The notes below the pieces were generated by a model. It was not told the origin of the DNA. It ran no database searches and saw only the letters and a list, made by a program, of their open reading frames with translations. Below are positions 35,918-44,176 of a DNA stretch of 64,000 bases, piece after piece. This DNA is from SAR324 cluster bacterium. Its GTDB lineage: Bacteria > SAR324 > XYD2-FULL-50-16. The stretch spans positions 1 through 64,000 of the forward strand of contig JANQGX010000073.1 in the NCBI GenBank assembly GCA_028282885.1, written 5' to 3'. Position 1 is the first letter of the stretch. Each line of letters opens with the position of its first letter. Both the position numbers and the translations under genes were made by a program.

Positions 35918-36637
35918 TTAAGTGTATCTTTTGATAATGCTCATCAGTTCCGATGTGCTTGAAGCGACAATGTCGGGTTGTTCCTGCCAATCATTGGGAC
36001 TGGCTCCACTATAGGCTACGGCTACCGAAATAACTTTCGATTCCTTTCCCAGTTCGCCTTCAATATTTCTTGAAAATTTCACATCTGCTTCATGATCTCC
36101 GATATACATGAATACTTTTTTTGTCAGTTCACCAAGCATTCTGCCCAGGCATTTCATCCCGCCAAATGGATGGGGTTTCTGATGATGGCCCGGTACGTCT
36201 TCATAACCGACTATCGATGATGCAAACGGCTCAAAAACCTTATGCTCTTTGAGTACTTTTCTGATGCTGGCTTGCGAATTTTGAGAGCAAATACCCTGTG
36301 GTATATGAGATGAATGTTTGATAACTGCTTCGATACCCGGGAAGAGCTTAACTTCAGTTTGATTATTTTCCTGATGCGTTGCCCATAAAGGCCCTGCCTC
36401 CAGCATTTCGCTTTCTGTCATACCATAGTAATCCGTATAAAGCTCTTGCCAGTTTTTAGCTGCATGATTGGCTTCATGATACGCGGCCTCGCTCTTTAGA
36501 CATTGAGGTAGATTCGACCCCGTCAAATGCGGAGCGACGATTGATAAAATCTCTTTTGTTATACTTATGTTTTTAGGAACTGAATTTGCCATTGTCCCAT
36601 CATAATCCCACATAATTGCATCCAGCTTCATGATCAT
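35918..36637 (-). CDS. HAD-superfamily phosphatase (subfamily IA, Gph-like)
   Basis: A 239-residue HAD hydrolase. Motif I is IMWDYDGTMANS (about residues 8-19), motif II GICSQNSQ, motif III includes KPHPFGG and motif IV is MYIGDHEADV. The helical cap in residues ~25-100 places it with phosphoglycolate phosphatase-like enzymes. The substrate is unknown. It is one more member of the minus-strand run with no functional link to its neighbours. Confidence 0.85.
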   Translation of the reverse strand: MIMKLDAIMWDYDGTMANSVPKNISITKEILSIVAPHLTGSNLPQCLKSEAAYHEANHAAKNWQELYTDYYGMTESEMLEAGPLWATHQENNQTEVKLFPGIEAVIKHSSHIPQGICSQNSQASIRKVLKEHKVFEPFASSIVGYEDVPGHHQKPHPFGGMKCLGRMLGELTKKVFMYIGDHEADVKFSRNIEGELGKESKVISVAVAYSGASPNDWQEQPDIVASSTSELMSIIKRYT

Positions 36638-36716
36638 ACTCCACTTTTTAATAATTCAGGATGGATGTTCGGTTCTTTCCAAGGTTATGGTTTCCATTTG
36701 GTATCTGTCTTTTTTG

Positions 36717-36797
36717 GTCAAACGGCAAGCTCAGTTGCTGCGATGAGTCGTCCGGCGAAGCCCTCTACATGGCAACACGCCTTTCTATCAGGTTAAG
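36717..36797 (-). other. attC-like recombination site
   Basis: On the minus strand an 81-base imperfect palindrome runs from CTTAACC at the end of the GNAT gene to GTTTGAC. Inner arms GGC..GTTGC and GCAAC..GCC pair around a GGCTTCGCC core. Size, AAC/GTT ends and position at a gene end fit attC; primary boxes are only partly canonical. Confidence 0.45.
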
Positions 36798-37333
36798 TCA
36801 ATCCAATACCTAAGCTTCGGAATATTTACCTCCGGTTGCGCCACAGAATTTTTTAAAATCCCGCCATTTTTTTCAATTACCCTAATTGAAGCGAGATTAT
36901 TCTCATCGGTAGTGACCAAGGCCTTCTGAAGTCCAAAACTCTTGACCTCCAGGAGGGATTGTCTGAGTATTTCTTTTGCGTATCCACGGTTGCGGTGTTT
37001 TGGAACCACACCATATCCAATGTGGCCGCCATATGTTTCAAGATAATAGTTTAAGGAGTGTCTGATCGATACCCTGCCAACGATCTCACTCTCTACGATT
37101 GCAACCAAAAAAGTGTTTGGAACCCAGCCATACGGCAGATCTTTACCTTGATGCCAGTTCTTTAACTTTTGTACATACGCCGTAAAGGGTTGGGATTCAT
37201 CGTATTCAAACGCGAATTCCCAAACAGGCTGGATTTGCCTGAATTCACTGACAGCCCGATTGAACGCTGCTTCATCATTTTCGTTTAACATTCTAAGTTT
37301 TAAGCCCACTGGTACCCTTGATTTGCCAGCCAT
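36788..37333 (-). CDS. GNAT-family N-acetyltransferase
   Basis: About 181 residues from the methionine at 37333. The first possible start (37417) would overlap the map gene and is less likely. The acetyl-CoA-binding motif A is VVPKHRNRGYAKEIL (R-x-x-G-x-A pattern) and a later strand ALVTTDENNLASIRVIEKNGG is typical of RimJ/RimL-type GNATs. It should acetylate an amine on a small molecule or protein N-terminus. Substrate unknown. Confidence 0.85.
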   Translation of the reverse strand: MAGKSRVPVGLKLRMLNENDEAAFNRAVSEFRQIQPVWEFAFEYDESQPFTAYVQKLKNWHQGKDLPYGWVPNTFLVAIVESEIVGRVSIRHSLNYYLETYGGHIGYGVVPKHRNRGYAKEILRQSLLEVKSFGLQKALVTTDENNLASIRVIEKNGGILKNSVAQPEVNIPKLRYWIDLT

Positions 37334-37385
37334 ATCCACTCTTTCCGTTACTGCCGAACACAGTCGTTGTTGATTGTAATGCGAT

Positions 37386-38165
37386 CTACATTGCCCAACC
37401 TTCTCCGTTTGGGCCACAAGTCAGGACTTGGGGACCATGTGCAGTAATTGCGACCGTATGCTCAAAATGAGCACTGGGACTTCCATCAGTTGTTACAATT
37501 GTCCAATGATCACTTAATAGTCTATTTTCCGCACAACCCAAGGTAATCATTGGCTCGATGGCAAAAACAGCACCTTGCGGGAATCGAAAATCCTCTAAAT
37601 CCCTGTCATAATAGTTTGGAATTTGGGGATGTTCCCAAAGTGATCTACCGATGCCGTGACCCACTAAATTTTTAACAACCGAAAAATTGGCTGACTCCGC
37701 TTTATGTTGCATCTTCCTGGCTATATGACTCCATTTTGTTTTTTTAGATAGCGCATTGATGGCATATCTTAATATGTCTTCTGTTTTATGCAGCAATCTC
37801 ATTTTCTCTTCAGGCACGTGACCTACCGGCCAGGTCACAGCGGCGTCGGCGCACCATTCACCCAGTTTTACACCTATGTCAATACTAACTATATCCCCAT
37901 TTCTCAATTTTCGGGTCGAAGGGATTCCGTGAACTATCTCTTCATTGATCGAAATACAAGCTGATGCCGGATATGGCACTCGTCCTGGAACGCCCTTGAA
38001 CAGAGGTTTGGCATTTTTGGAAGCGATAAACTCTTCGACAACAGCATCGATTTCCCTGGTCATTCTGCCCGGAAATACCAGTTCTTTTGCTTTTTGATGA
38101 GCTTGCCATAATACCAATCCGGCCTTTCTCATCATACCTATTTCCTTGTCTGTTTTTATTGTCAT
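37386..38165 (-). CDS. map: Methionine aminopeptidase, type I
   Basis: A 259-residue MAP-1. The pita-bread fold residues are visible: CISINEEIVHGIP with the substrate histidine, the metal ligands in VSIDIGVKLGEWCADAA (two aspartates), GHGIGRSLWEHPQIPNY (histidine), FAIEPM (glutamate) and SAHFEHTVAI (final glutamate). It removes initiator methionine from nascent proteins. It lacks the N-terminal zinc extension. A map gene in a run of cassette-like genes, away from ribosomal protein genes, suggests an extra copy rather than the housekeeping one (inference). Confidence 0.93.
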   Translation of the reverse strand: MTIKTDKEIGMMRKAGLVLWQAHQKAKELVFPGRMTREIDAVVEEFIASKNAKPLFKGVPGRVPYPASACISINEEIVHGIPSTRKLRNGDIVSIDIGVKLGEWCADAAVTWPVGHVPEEKMRLLHKTEDILRYAINALSKKTKWSHIARKMQHKAESANFSVVKNLVGHGIGRSLWEHPQIPNYYDRDLEDFRFPQGAVFAIEPMITLGCAENRLLSDHWTIVTTDGSPSAHFEHTVAITAHGPQVLTCGPNGEGWAM

Positions 38166-38459
38166 TTTTCCTCACTTTGCCAGCATCGCTGATATTAAAG
38201 GTCGTGCTTTTTGTTCCCGGGGTTTTCAACATATATCAGAAATTTCAACACCGGAAGCAATGCTCCATGAGATGACTTCAGCTTGAAATTTCATGTTTCT
38301 CTTTGAATACATTAGGGTTTTGATCATTTAGAAAACTGGCATAGTCCAAACTCTGACTCTATCTCAAATTGACCATCGCGCTTATCGTTTCCCTGATTCA
38401 TCCGATGCTGTTCCATTTATCCAGTGCAAAATAAAGTTCAACCGGGCCTTTAATATAGC

Positions 38460-39191
38460 TTACAAGGTGTCCGCTGGGTTTTTGTTAGAAAGCGAACCAG
38501 ATAGCAAGTCCATTACTACGGGTTCATGAACCAGCATAATGTTGTCCAACGAATCGTTTGGTAATTCATAAGTAATCACCGGCAGTCCGTTTTCCTTTCC
38601 CCATGTTCCGAGAGACCCTGGCGTCTCAATATCCCATTCCAATAGATGTGGAAGTTCGGTGCGACTTGACAACCAGCGGCCTATATCGGTGTCCGCCGGA
38701 TCATCGATGCAGGCGGCAGGCGAATGTATTGAAACGATAAACTTTGGCTTTAACTCCGAAATAAGATTCAGAATTGCCCGGGTTTCAGGTTCCGATGATG
38801 GCGCCTTTCCGGGACGGATCATCACGCTTTGTTCACGATCGCGCCACTTCCATTTATAGGCAAGAGGTTTAGCGGTCCAATCCGAAGTCGGGAAATTCCT
38901 GTTTAAATCGACATTTTCAAAGTTCCCTCGCGTACCGCGTAATGTGCCATCAGGGTTGGCTGACAGCACTACGGCACAACTTAAGGCTTCCGGTTTAAGC
39001 GATCGTAGCGAGTTGGAAAGGAGTTTTATTGTATCAGGTTCTCCTCCACCGTGAACTCCACCTATTACAATAACTTCAACCGTTGTCTGGTCCAATGGCA
39101 ACCAAACTTCGAGTGGAATACCCATATGCGAATAACCGAATATCGCCGGCTCGGTTTCAAAATATCCCCGATTTGGTATGTCTCTCAACAT
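38460..39191 (-). CDS. M14-family carboxypeptidase (MpaA-like murein peptide amidase)
   Basis: A 243-residue zinc peptidase of the M14 family. Zinc ligands are in VHGGGEPD (H-x-x-E region, about residues 45-52) and in the IHSP strand, and the catalytic glutamate is in ITYELPN. The segment NPDGTLRGTRGN...VDLNRNFPT is characteristic of MpaA, which releases diaminopimelate from murein tripeptide in the cytoplasm. It has no signal peptide, in line with peptidoglycan recycling. The 294 bases before it hold no gene. Confidence 0.85.
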   Translation of the reverse strand: MLRDIPNRGYFETEPAIFGYSHMGIPLEVWLPLDQTTVEVIVIGGVHGGGEPDTIKLLSNSLRSLKPEALSCAVVLSANPDGTLRGTRGNFENVDLNRNFPTSDWTAKPLAYKWKWRDREQSVMIRPGKAPSSEPETRAILNLISELKPKFIVSIHSPAACIDDPADTDIGRWLSSRTELPHLLEWDIETPGSLGTWGKENGLPVITYELPNDSLDNIMLVHEPVVMDLLSGSLSNKNPADTL

Positions 39192-39311
39192 TTGTTTTTT
39201 CTTTGTCTTGATTTTAACCGGATTGAAGCTGCGATGAACGTCTTTTAAACATGAGACAGACCGTTTTTGTTTAATCCTTGGGTTGCGGTCTTAAGACTGT
39301 CGATATGATCA

Positions 39312-39485
39312 TCAGAGTAAAAAATGTCCTTTTGCTTTTTCAAAGTTCGATTCCGGAGGATCAAGAACCTTGTATGCTTTTTTCAGGTTTTTCTCTGATT
39401 TGAGTTTTAAGGTATAGAGCTTGGTATGCCCGATTAACATTGCAACTCCAGGCCCTCCAAACGCGATATCAAGAAAATCAATCAT
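39312..39485 (-). CDS. Small hypothetical protein (57 residues)
   Basis: From ATG at 39485, with AAGGA a few bases upstream, to TGA. It begins MIDFLDIAFGGPGVAMLIG, a mildly hydrophobic helix, and ends in a lysine-rich part (KLKSEKNLKKAYKVLD). I recognise no family. Its separate ribosome site, position between attC-like DNA and the next gene, and same strand as the neighbours support a real small cassette gene. Confidence 0.5.
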   Translation of the reverse strand: MIDFLDIAFGGPGVAMLIGHTKLYTLKLKSEKNLKKAYKVLDPPESNFEKAKGHFLL

Positions 39486-39497
39486 GCTATCCTTGTT

Positions 39498-39560
39498 GTT
39501 GAACACCCGACATCAGCGACGCTGTGTAACAGCTCCCGACTGCAAATGCTTATTCTAAGC
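39498..39560 (-). other. Possible attC-like site
   Basis: On the minus strand, downstream of the GFA stop, AATAAGCATTTGCAGT resembles the left box of the site at 35106-35162, a GCTGT-TAC-ACAGC hairpin follows, and GTTCAAC could be the right box. Weaker than the other sites. Confidence 0.3.
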
Positions 39561-39977
39561 TTTGCCCGGTGGATCCCACGAGTCCGGAGGCAGTTCCTCG
39601 AATTGTGGAAGATTATCTTTTATTTCATGCCATACCGCCTTGGATGCTGCGAAGATGTGAAACTCCGGCTTGATACCGGGATCTCCTTCAACCGTACCCA
39701 GGGTGATCGAGGTAAATTTGCCTTTGTCGGATGCAGCAAGTGTGGAACCACACTCGCTGCAAAAGCACCATCCGGCACCTGAAGGTGTCTCATAGACTTT
39801 TACAAGCTCTTCTCCTGAAATCCATCTGAAATCATCAGGATCAAATCTCGCATAGGTGGAGTATGCCGCGCCATGTTGTCGCCTGCACATGGAACAATGA
39901 CAGTTACTCGCATCAAAAAGTGCCCCCGTGATCTCATAGCGAACACCGCCGCATAAACATCCACCTTTAATTACCAT
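39555..39977 (-). CDS. GFA (glutathione-dependent formaldehyde-activating)-family protein
   Basis: About 140 residues, starting at the ATG (39977) with AGGAG upstream. The zinc-binding GFA/CENP-V pattern is complete: GGCLCGGVRYEI, NCHCSMCRRQHG (CxCxxC) and CFCSECGSTL. Founding members were proposed to couple formaldehyde to glutathione, but most are uncharacterised zinc proteins. Two other GFA genes lie at 59438 and 60422, so this family is repeated in the window's small-gene regions. Confidence 0.88.
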   Translation of the reverse strand: MVIKGGCLCGGVRYEITGALFDASNCHCSMCRRQHGAAYSTYARFDPDDFRWISGEELVKVYETPSGAGWCFCSECGSTLAASDKGKFTSITLGTVEGDPGIKPEFHIFAASKAVWHEIKDNLPQFEELPPDSWDPPGKA

Positions 39978-40164
39978 CTTGATTTCTCCTGTATGCATCC
40001 CAATTGCGGGCTTAACCAACCGCTGTAGTGGGATTGAGTTGGGAAGAGTGAAACCGGTTTTAGACAAATATCAGGCTTATGCAGACCGGTCGAGAAAGCC
40101 CCGGCAGCTTAGCCTTAATGCAGTTTAATTTTGAAAATCAAGGCCTGTTGCCGGAACCGGGAAA

Positions 40165-40626
40165 TCAATCATAAAGCTTGTTTTTATGTTCTTCCCAATT
40201 GTTGAATCTTTCCCTTCGATTCTTCCGAAAATTGGTAACTTCAAGGCGGATCCCATCCGGATCGACAAAAAACACTGCATAGTAATCCGGAGAATACTCA
40301 GGGTAAAATTTGGGTTGATCATAATTGATGTTTAGCTCTTTAAGTCCATCAGCAACCGCATTGACATCTTCAACACTATCGACTCGAAAACAAAAATGGT
40401 GCAAACCGGGCGAATACGAGTCAAATTTCTTGTGCTTACTTCTGGCTGGTCGTATCGAAAACCCGTAATGCCGATTGAAATAGTGAATATGAGGATCACC
40501 GCCAATTGGAGCTTTGGCTTTCACAAAACCAAGCAATGACATGACTTTGTCATAAAAAGCTTCTGCTATTTCGAGATCGCTTACGGTGATATAAATATGG
40601 TCAATACCTATTACGTCGACTGACAA
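40165..40626 (-). CDS. VOC/glyoxalase-superfamily protein
   Basis: A 153-residue protein of the vicinal oxygen chelate fold. It opens with IGIDHIYITVSDLEIAEAFYDKVM (metal histidine), and the second half carries LHHFCFRVDSVEDVNAVADGL and the family end FVDPDGIRLEVTNF (metal glutamate). Likely a dioxygenase-, glyoxalase- or resistance-type metal enzyme; substrate unknown. It is transcribed with the same orientation as its neighbours and has 130 bases of gene-free DNA on the upstream side. Confidence 0.88.
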   Translation of the reverse strand: MSVDVIGIDHIYITVSDLEIAEAFYDKVMSLLGFVKAKAPIGGDPHIHYFNRHYGFSIRPARSKHKKFDSYSPGLHHFCFRVDSVEDVNAVADGLKELNINYDQPKFYPEYSPDYYAVFFVDPDGIRLEVTNFRKNRRERFNNWEEHKNKLYD

Positions 40627-40756
40627 TGTCCACTCCTTTCAAAGAATGTAAAAAAAACCATAGAAGAAAAAAGTTCATTCTGATTATCCTTCAAATATTT
40701 ATAACATTAGAGCCAGTGGGGTGTGATTGCAGCCGACTGAAGCTACTCGCCGGATT

Positions 40757-41755
40757 TCATTTGCTTACCCAACCCTCTGAAAACAAACGAGAGCCATATG
40801 CTTTCGTAATTTCTTCAGGTGAAGCATTACACCCGCTAAACTGAAGCGCCACTTTTTTGCCTTTCAGCACGTTTGCCAGTTTAATTGCCGCCATAATGGC
40901 AGAGGCACCTGCACCTTCAAGGTAATTGTGAGTGTAATACGCGGCCAATGCAATCCCTTCATAGATTTCCTCCTCGGACAAGACAACAAAATCCTTCAAA
41001 TTATCTTTATATATTGCGAATGGAACTTCATATGCAACCCCGGTAGCAAACCCACCGGCAAAAGTCGTATTCGCCGAAGAAATAATGCTGCCTGCCTTCC
41101 ATGAGTCGAATGCGGCACTTGAGGATCTGGCTTGTACCGCATATATTTGAATATCAGGATTTATGGTTTTTAGAACCGTGATGGCCGCAGCAGCTTCACT
41201 ACCCGCACCAATCGGTAAAACAACAGCATCCAAATCAGGTACTGCGTTAATAATTTCAATAAACTCCGTACCGACTCCGTTAATCAAGTGCGGCTCATTG
41301 GCAGGATGAGCATAGTACAAATTGTGTTTATCTGATAATTCGGTAACAACATTGGAGGCTTCTTCAAATGTTTTTCCTGCTTCAATCAATGTTGCTCCTG
41401 TTGATTTTATACTCCTGTTTTTTACCGGGCTGTTGTTTTCAGGGACGACAACCGTCGCACTGATGCCCAGCCATGCTGCCGATTGGGCAATAGAAAGCCC
41501 ATGATTTCCGGTTGAAAACGTAATCACGCCCTCAACGCCTGACCCTTTTAAATGATGCATCAGATTAACTCCACCGCGCACCTTAAAAGAACCGGTGGGA
41601 TTATGATTTTCGTGTTTTACATAAATCTCGGCATCCATTAACGAAGACAGATTCTCGTATCGGGTGAGGTGTGTTGGAATCAGGTAATTGTACACCACAC
41701 TTTGTGCTTTGAGAGCCTCTGTGCATGAAATTGGGTAGATTTTGTGGTCAACCAT
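40757..41755 (-). CDS. Threonine/serine dehydratase-like PLP enzyme (fold type II)
   Basis: A 332-residue fold-type II PLP enzyme. The PLP lysine is in PTGSFKVRGG (about residue 54), the phosphate-binding loop is GAGSEA, and the STGNHG loop contacts the substrate carboxylate. It belongs with threonine dehydratases/ammonia-lyases that deaminate threonine or serine to the 2-keto acid. It is shorter than biosynthetic IlvA because the C-terminal ACT regulatory domain is absent, in line with a catabolic or uncharacterised member. Confidence 0.88.
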   Translation of the reverse strand: MVDHKIYPISCTEALKAQSVVYNYLIPTHLTRYENLSSLMDAEIYVKHENHNPTGSFKVRGGVNLMHHLKGSGVEGVITFSTGNHGLSIAQSAAWLGISATVVVPENNSPVKNRSIKSTGATLIEAGKTFEEASNVVTELSDKHNLYYAHPANEPHLINGVGTEFIEIINAVPDLDAVVLPIGAGSEAAAAITVLKTINPDIQIYAVQARSSSAAFDSWKAGSIISSANTTFAGGFATGVAYEVPFAIYKDNLKDFVVLSEEEIYEGIALAAYYTHNYLEGAGASAIMAAIKLANVLKGKKVALQFSGCNASPEEITKAYGSRLFSEGWVSK

Positions 41756-41885
41756 CTTTATTTTTCACTTTTATATATTTAACAATGACTTAGCCCTTCG
41801 TCACCGGGAGATAGCTTACGAGACGGTGATGCTGGTGACTCGGAACCCGTATTCGCCGAGTGCGCTATGCGGTCGAGTAGATATA

Positions 41886-42056
41886 TTAATTTATGGCCTT
41901 TTTCGGTTTTGACAGCAAAGAGAAAGGTATTGCCAAAGGTCCAAACAGCGCTCCCATTACAGCCCAAAAAAGAGTGTTTGCTCCTCGCCTTTTTGCAATT
42001 GAGTGACAAATTATCACACCGGATAATGTAAATAATGCAATAAACGCAATTTCCAT
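41886..42056 (-). CDS. Small membrane protein (56 residues)
   Basis: From ATG at 42056, with AGGAGG 7 bases upstream, to TAA at 41886. A first membrane helix (IAFIALFTLSGVIICHSIA) is followed by KRRGANTLFWAV and a second helix (GALFGPLAIPFSLL). The A-K-x-R-G-x-N-x-x-F/W-x-x-x-G-x-x-F-G-P pattern is common in small two-helix inner membrane proteins. Function unknown. The overlapping longer minus-strand frame has no such features and no ribosome site. Confidence 0.7.
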   Translation of the reverse strand: MEIAFIALFTLSGVIICHSIAKRRGANTLFWAVMGALFGPLAIPFSLLSKPKKAIN

Positions 42057-42183
42057 GTTCATCTCCTCCTACGGTGCCACCGACATTGCATAGAACTCTG
42101 ATTATACTTCATTGGAACCAGCTCTTCCAATGCCGAGTTCTTCGGGATCTGTTTCCGTTCGCTTCTGTTTTATTGATATCCTT

Positions 42184-42384
42184 TTATAGTTTCAGCACAA
42201 ATCGATAGCCATCCTTCTCGTACCCGAGATACTCATAGAAGGAATGTGCCTGCTTTCGAGCCTTTCCGCTTGATAACACTAACTTATGACCTCCCAATTG
42301 CCGGGCAGTATCGGCTGCAAACTGCATCATCTCTCGTCCGACTCCCTGTCCTTGAACATCATTTTTTACTACAACGTCCTCCAC
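42184..42384 (-). pseudogene. GNAT acetyltransferase, 5'-truncated
   Basis: The frame encodes only the C-terminal half of a GNAT: VEDVVVKNDVQGQGVGREMM (acetyl-CoA loop Q-x-x-G-x-G), then a SFYEYLGYEKDGYRF end. The open frame continues upstream into the 3' end of the DUF4332-like gene (up to about 42450) without a proper start or N-terminal half. Translation from GTG at 42384 would give 66 residues lacking half the fold. It is probably a remnant truncated when the upstream gene arrived. Confidence 0.6.
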
Positions 42385-42428
42385 AACGACCGATCTTCCG
42401 CCATTGTGGGTAAGACTTCGGACGACGA

Positions 42429-43103
42429 CTAAATCACAATCTCCTGTTCCAGCCCTTGGGCGGATTCGATGACCATTTTCATGTCACGTTCCCCGATATG
42501 AGCATTGTAAATCTTCCTTTCCTCATTAAGCTGTTTTACAGTTGTATACAATTCCTTATAATCTGCTTTTGCCACTTTTTCTGTGGTATCATAACCGGAT
42601 TCAAACAATACATATGCAAATGTATGATTCACCCATCTTATTCTGGAAAGATCCGTTAACTTCGCAAGTTTCAACAGTTCATCCTGCTTGATCCCCGTTT
42701 TCTTTGAGAAATCGATTCTTTTTTCCGGCGTCAAAATCAGATCATACAGTTTCAGTGTATTTTTGATCCCCGATTTCTCAAGCGTTTGGGCAATATCATC
42801 AGAAACACAGGAAAAATCCTTTATTCTATTTGGTTTTTGCCGATACCCACTGACGACTCTTTTCAGGACTTCCAAGTATTTCAGCGGCAAACCGCTTTGA
42901 TCAGAAAATTCCTGGATTTTCGTTTTATCTTTGAGTGTTGTCAACAATTCATCAAGATTACTTATCTTGTGTTTTTTAATGATGTCCAAGTTTTTATCAA
43001 TATCTTCCTCCAACACCTTCCAACTCGGAATCAACTCCGTCGTTTTCAATATTTCTTTATACCTATCAATACTTATACTCTTTAAATCTATATAATATCC
43101 CAT
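42429..43103 (-). CDS. DUF4332-like helix-hairpin-helix protein
   Basis: A 224-residue all-helical protein. Several repeated segments of the pattern L-x-x-x-G-I-x-x-x-x-x-L-x-x-L, such as LEKSGIKNTLKLYDLILTPEKR, then KKTGIKQDELLKLAKLTDLSRIRWVN, match the DUF4332 family of tandem helix-hairpin-helix units. HhH units usually contact DNA non-specifically, but the biological role of this family is unknown. It lies within the minus-strand run of small genes and its 3' end overlaps the open frame of the GNAT remnant. Confidence 0.6.
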   Translation of the reverse strand: MGYYIDLKSISIDRYKEILKTTELIPSWKVLEEDIDKNLDIIKKHKISNLDELLTTLKDKTKIQEFSDQSGLPLKYLEVLKRVVSGYRQKPNRIKDFSCVSDDIAQTLEKSGIKNTLKLYDLILTPEKRIDFSKKTGIKQDELLKLAKLTDLSRIRWVNHTFAYVLFESGYDTTEKVAKADYKELYTTVKQLNEERKIYNAHIGERDMKMVIESAQGLEQEIVI

Positions 43104-43497
43104 TTTAACCGCTCCTTGACAGTAGGTTGATTTTTAATGAAATGATAAGTATTGCACTCATCTTTGACATCATTATGTCAGGTTCAGGATTGAATTAAAC
43201 TCTGCCATTGTCCTGCTCATTTTCACAAACTCCTTTGTGCTTGTAATACCTGCAATGAGATTCCGTTCGAGATCAATGATTATCCGGACCGCGTTAATAT
43301 GTCTCGATTCCCCATTCAATCATTCTGAAACAAGTATTGATGTAACAAACAGATAACAAAGCGACAACCGACATCAATTAGGGCTGAGGAAATGAAACCA
43401 ATGAGTTGAATGTGCCATTAGCGCAGATTTTAAAATAACTAAGCGTGTTGTGCAATTGAGTAGATATGCTCATCAGCCCTCAATTTACGGTCGGAAG
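43104..43497. other. Intergenic region with a possible small open frame
   Basis: A minus-strand frame from TTG (43319) to TAA (43173) would encode 48 residues including RIIIDLERNLIAGITSTKEF. It looks protein-like but has no recognised family and no good ribosome site, so it may be a fragment or a very small gene. Nothing else in the 394 bases is recognised; AACACGC and TAACAA motifs hint at decayed cassette borders. Confidence 0.3.
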
Positions 43498-44085
43498 CTA
43501 AAAAATCTTGGGGAAAATGCGCCCTGTCGTATTCATATACTGCCTGTATTCATCATCAAACACATCAAGCATCGCCTGCTCTTCACGGGGAATGCGAAAC
43601 ACCAGGAGTGTAGACATCAGAAACAAAGCCAGTGATCCGGCGAGAACGTTTGGCAGCAGCAAGGCCTGCCCCATACCCCACAATACATGCGCTGTGTACA
43701 TCGGATGACGAATCATACTATATACTCCCGCCCTGACCAGCTTATGACTGTCGTCCGGATTTACAGTTGGTGACCACAAACGACCGAGGTTGATATGTGA
43801 GAGATGTAACATAGCGATACCGGTCAGGAAAAGGATTGTTCCCAATATACCCCTGATAAACGGCATTCCCAATGGCAGATCTGCAAAATCAAGAAAATCG
43901 GTGAACATATAGAGCGGTGGGAGCACACCCGCTGCCAAGCCCCAAGAGACCATCATCACGATTTCGATTACAGGTGTTTCCTTCAACTTTCTTTCACGTC
44001 CCGATTTCCTTTCATGGATCTTTCGTAACACGATCACCATAACCAACATTACGATATATGCCCAGTTTAAAACCTGCTGATTCAT
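43498..44085 (-). CDS. Isoprenylcysteine methyltransferase/NnrU-like membrane protein
   Basis: About 195 residues with five or so membrane helices. The conserved C-terminal core VRAGVYSMIRHPMYTAHVLWG and the IPREEQAMLDVFDDEYRQYM end (E-x-x-L...Y-x-x-Y) mark the ICMT/PEMT-type membrane methyltransferase group, the same superfamily as the gene at 9789. The start used (44085) avoids overlap with the attC-like site; a methionine 11 codons upstream is the alternative. Substrate unknown. Confidence 0.82.
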   Translation of the reverse strand: MNQQVLNWAYIVMLVMVIVLRKIHERKSGRERKLKETPVIEIVMMVSWGLAAGVLPPLYMFTDFLDFADLPLGMPFIRGILGTILFLTGIAMLHLSHINLGRLWSPTVNPDDSHKLVRAGVYSMIRHPMYTAHVLWGMGQALLLPNVLAGSLALFLMSTLLVFRIPREEQAMLDVFDDEYRQYMNTTGRIFPKIF

Positions 44086-44109
44086 ACCATGTCTATTAAT
44101 TAAACGGCA

Positions 44110-44176
44110 GCATAACAAGGATCTTTCAGGTCGCGAAGCAGCACAAGAAATGTCCGAGTTTATACATTCGTTAAAC
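44110..44176 (-). other. attC-like recombination site
   Basis: A 67-base site on the minus strand from GTTTAAC (R''-type box; its TAA is the stop of the SDR gene) to GTTATGC (R'-type box). The inner arms GGA..TTTC and GAAA..TCC pair around a GCTTCGC core. All of this matches the folded single-strand form of attC. Confidence 0.6.

Noticed and set aside
41821..41880. Hairpin ACTCGG...CCGAGT downstream of the small membrane protein as a terminator
   Set aside because: A 6-bp stem with a 12-base loop and no T run; too weak to call.
41779..42009. Open frame of 76 codons on the minus strand
   Set aside because: A different frame over the same DNA encodes the small membrane protein with a good ribosome site; this frame has no features.
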